The notes beneath the pieces are model-generated. The model saw nothing but the letters and a program-made list of their open reading frames with translations, searched no databases and was not told where the DNA came from. A stretch of DNA of 64,000 bases, taken from Bugulina stolonifera. Its lineage: Eukaryota; Bryozoa; Gymnolaemata; Cheilostomatida; Bugulidae. Every line of letters starts with the position of its first letter. Positions within the stretch are counted from its first letter, which is position 1. Position numbers and translations under genes: made by a program. Of the stretch, positions 61,270 to 64,000 are shown in pieces. The DNA is taken from contig OW285195.1 in the NCBI GenBank assembly GCA_935421135.1, positions 15,080,158 to 15,144,157 of the forward strand, written 5' to 3'.

Positions 61270-63675
61270 ATGGTGGGGAAGGGACTGATCTTTCTGGTGG
61301 TCTGTAGTATAGCTACAGGGGTAAGTAAAGACATAGGCTTGTGGTATAGCTAGTAGCTAGATAAGGTGGTATAGCTACCAGCTAAGCAAAGTAAAGTATG
61401 TGTGAAAGGATAATTTTTTATTGAACAGTTTTTTGTAATTTGCATGTTATCAGAATGAACAATATATCTAATGTTTTAGGTGCTGTGTGCTTCAAGTAAG
61501 CTACTGGGTGAGTAGAAAAACCTGTGATGTCATATCCTATGCACAATCAGACCCTCTTATATTCGTACTTGTATGATCTCACCTACTAACTCTTATATAT
61601 CTATCAGTTCTATTAGTTAATTTGCTGTCTTGAACTTGAATGGTTTACTTTATCAACTCGGAGTCATCCCCTCCACCATTTAGCCCTTTAATAGAGAGAA
61701 GATAACTTTAAAGTAGCTGATTTATGTTATGAAAAACTGACAGAAATCAGGGTACCAGCTCGCAGCAGAGCCATAACGATACTTGACTCTTACTAAAATT
61801 GCCTGGGAAATGAAATTTTTATAGTTGAAACAGGTTTTCTTCGTTCACATGGAGATCTAAATTGCCTTGCAGACTCCAATGTTGTGGTAACCGAAGTATT
61901 TGGGCACAAGAGATCAGCTACTGGAGAGAGGAAGTTTGTGGTGAACTATGGTGATGGCTCTATAGAATTGGATCTAACCAGATCTGATGGCCTTCTCCCT
62001 CAGACACTGAGAGTTCACATACTAGATGTAGACAGCAATGGAACACAGACTATAGATGATTGGACACATAATGTAAGTCCATTTTCATGTATAGTCGCTA
62101 CCTGCTATGTTGTAAACCAGGTTAGTCACTACTGACTACCTACTGCGGTGCAAACTCAGGCAAAAGTCGCCAGTATGTGGTAGTTAGAGTGTTGAGCTTG
62201 TATAATCAAAGGGGTTCATGAACTAGAAATTACATCATGGATGTGAATGGTGCTAAGAACATGACATCTAATACAGGCTATGTTCTTGACCTAATTTCTA
62301 TACAGTTCTCTCCTTTTACAGACAGGAGAAGGTAAAGAGGTTTATGTAGACTTGGAGAAGTCAGCATCACTAATGATTGACGACAGTGATGGTAGCCCAC
62401 AGCTGGTAAGTTGCACATAACTACATAAAGAACAGTGTTTGTCACAGCTACAAGCCCTTGGCAGCAATCTATTGGCATTAATGTTGTCAAATTCATAATA
62501 TGTAACTGGCACTACACTGAGCTGTTATAATGTACACACCTGTATATTTAAATTCGTACAGCTATTTGATTATTCATTTATTAAAAATATTATTTCGGTA
62601 GAAAGGAAAACTGGCAGAAGATTTGATGATTGAGCCTACCCAGCTGCTGTATACTAAGAGAGCAAGTGAAGACAACTCCAGAAAAGTACAGCACACAATC
62701 TATAAATTAAACAACAAGAAGTATCCTACACTATTCAATGAGAGTGATGTTGGCAAGTAGTAATGATCGTATCATTTAATTTTAGTAAGAATTTACCTTT
62801 TCTAGTGCATTTACATGTTGGATTAGAGAGAAGATAACTCTTGATCAAAAGCTGTTTTGAGCTAAATAATGTATCACACTGTCATCATCCATTGTTACAG
62901 TAAATGTTATGGATGAAGTAGAGGAAATAGCCGAAAATCAAAGAGAAAAGAGACAGCAAATATCCAAGATTTACGTACCGTTATACATCATAGTAAGATA
63001 TTACGATAATACAGTGATATATTATATGTATAAATGTTGCTACTGCTAGTTATTACCAGAAACAGATAGAGTAGTTTGTAGCTTCACTTTTTTCAGTAAT
63101 AGTGACCGAAATATGAAAGTTTCTATAGCAAACTAATGTAGTGATAGCATATTCTGTTCACTCTGCTAGGCGATTGGGTATCGTAGAGGCTCCGACTTCA
63201 AACCTCAGTCAGAGACTGGTATTTTCATGGATTTGAAACAAGTCTCTGGCTGCTCAAAAGATAGATTCCTTGCCTAAAAACATCAAAATATCTTTAATCA
63301 TTTTTAGGTTTTAGTTCCAAATACCAGTAAAGGACTAGTCACACGAGCACAAAAGTGCCAACGAAACGTGAAACGACAACTCCAGTTTGATGCTGAACAA
63401 ATGACAACAAAACTACTTTTCACCCTCAATGATTTAGTTTGAGTCGTCATTTCACGTTTCGTTGGCACTTTCGTGTCCATGTGACTAGTCCTTAACTGCG
63501 CCTAATTACATGTCTCTATCTCCAGGTTGACTATGACTACTACACTTTGATGGGGTACAACCCAACAGCAGCCATTGAGTATGTGAAGACATTTTTTGCT
63601 GCCATCAACGCATACTTTGCTCTTATTCCTCAACCTAAGACAGAGATCAGTATACATGCCATTGACATCTACAAG
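61270..63675 (+). CDS. ADAM/reprolysin-type metalloprotease, 5' part (252 codons, runs off the window)
   Basis: Exons 61270-61320, 61480-61507, 61873-62072, 62322-62405, 62602-62752, 62901-62992 and 63526-63675 are phase-consistent. Residues 1-22 are a signal peptide (MVGKGLIFLVVCSIATGVLC). The prodomain follows, with the characteristic LAEDLMIEPTQLLY and HTIYKL strings. REKR in exon 6 is a furin-type site that would release the catalytic domain. The catalytic domain then starts IYVPLYIIVDYDYYTLMGY and continues through the family's first helix and strand (SIHAIDIYK). The zinc motif HExxH lies beyond the window, so activity and ADAM versus ADAMTS class cannot be judged. Exon 5 ends at a GC donor (TTG then GCAAGT); a weaker GT donor 9 nt upstream would also keep the frame. 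Confidence 0.85.
63331..63492. mobile_element. MITE, 162 bp, in intron 6 of the ADAM-type gene
   Basis: About 52-bp inverted termini begin AGGACTAGTCACA and share AAAGTGCCAACGAAACGTGA on both ends. TAA flanks each side (63328-63330, 63493-63495). It shares terminal sequence with the partial element at 47768-47880. There is no coding capacity. The TAA duplication would fit PIF/Harbinger. Confidence 0.78.
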
Positions 63676-64000
63676 GTAAGGTTGGTATAGCCGGGGTACC
63701 ATGCTTTTAACCTAGAGTGTAGGCTGTCAACCCTTGTTCTAAGGCTTATTCCTGGTTTAGCCACTGTTTGCCATGTACAGCTTGGAGTACAGGCTAAGAT
63801 TCTAGGTTGAGTGAGGATCATTGCCCATATCATTGATGCCTGCAAAGCTCAATATTGGATTTAGGTAACATAGCATTGACCATACAAAAGATCTGACAGC
63901 AGGGGAGATAATTCTACAATACGCATAACTCAAGTCTGCACTTTGTTGGTCAATGACATTCAAGACTGCTCTGCTACTTGACCGATTGATTTAAAATAAG
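63676..64000 (+). other. Start of intron 7 of the ADAM-type gene
   Basis: It begins GTAAGG after the ATCTACAAG exon end. No further exon is recognised before the window ends. Confidence 0.6.

Overview
The window looks like nuclear DNA of an early-branching marine animal, most likely a sponge. It is AT-rich, its genes have many short exons with GT-AG introns, and it encodes animal-type families: secreted antistasin/WAP-like proteins, a SASH1/SAMD5-like SAM adaptor and an ADAM-type protease with a prodomain. There are no operons, rRNA, tRNA or bacterial features. The species assignment is inference; the gene models come from splice sites and reading-phase continuity worked out by hand.

Layout. 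1-4.5 kb: two convergent paralogous genes for small secreted Cys-rich proteins (A on +, 22-1786; B on -, 2960-4311). 4.5-13.2 kb: largely gene-poor, with a short non-autonomous LTR element (6304-7907) and two unassigned exon-like stretches. 13.3-15.75 kb: a third paralogue (C, +) with a second WAP-like domain. 15.75-20.1 kb: non-coding, with a Harbinger-like MITE. 20.1-23.9 kb: an 8-exon sorbitol/polyol dehydrogenase gene. 25.7-45.6 kb: a 13-exon gene for a SASH1/SAMD5-like two-SAM protein (948 codons) whose large introns hold a TTAA-flanked element and a pogo-like MITE. 45.4-61 kb: a decayed, repeated ~2 kb unit that starts inside the last SASH-like exon. Its second copy carries a 1.9-kb array of 19-bp repeats (100 units by arithmetic) and a very young, intact-looking Ty3/gypsy-type retrotransposon (51508-57921, - strand). 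61.3 kb to the end: the 5' part (252 codons) of an ADAM/reprolysin gene that runs off the window.

Main points of interest. (1) The Ty3-type element has gag and pol in one frame, separated by a single UGA in the context UGA-CUA-G, a known readthrough signal. It also has a third ORF after pol, in the env position, that encodes a triple zinc-knuckle/coiled-coil protein rather than an envelope. (2) Genes B and C share a promoter grammar: CCAAT, 20 bp, ATTTGCATAA, 19-20 bp, TATATAAA. (3) A 46-bp repeat in the dehydrogenase gene includes the functional 5' splice site, giving seven intact donors in a row. (4) The SASH-like protein carries two copies of a GID-PY/CVP module split by an intron at the same position and phase. 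(5) The 19-bp array is open in all three frames of one strand and gives the same 19-residue repeat in each.
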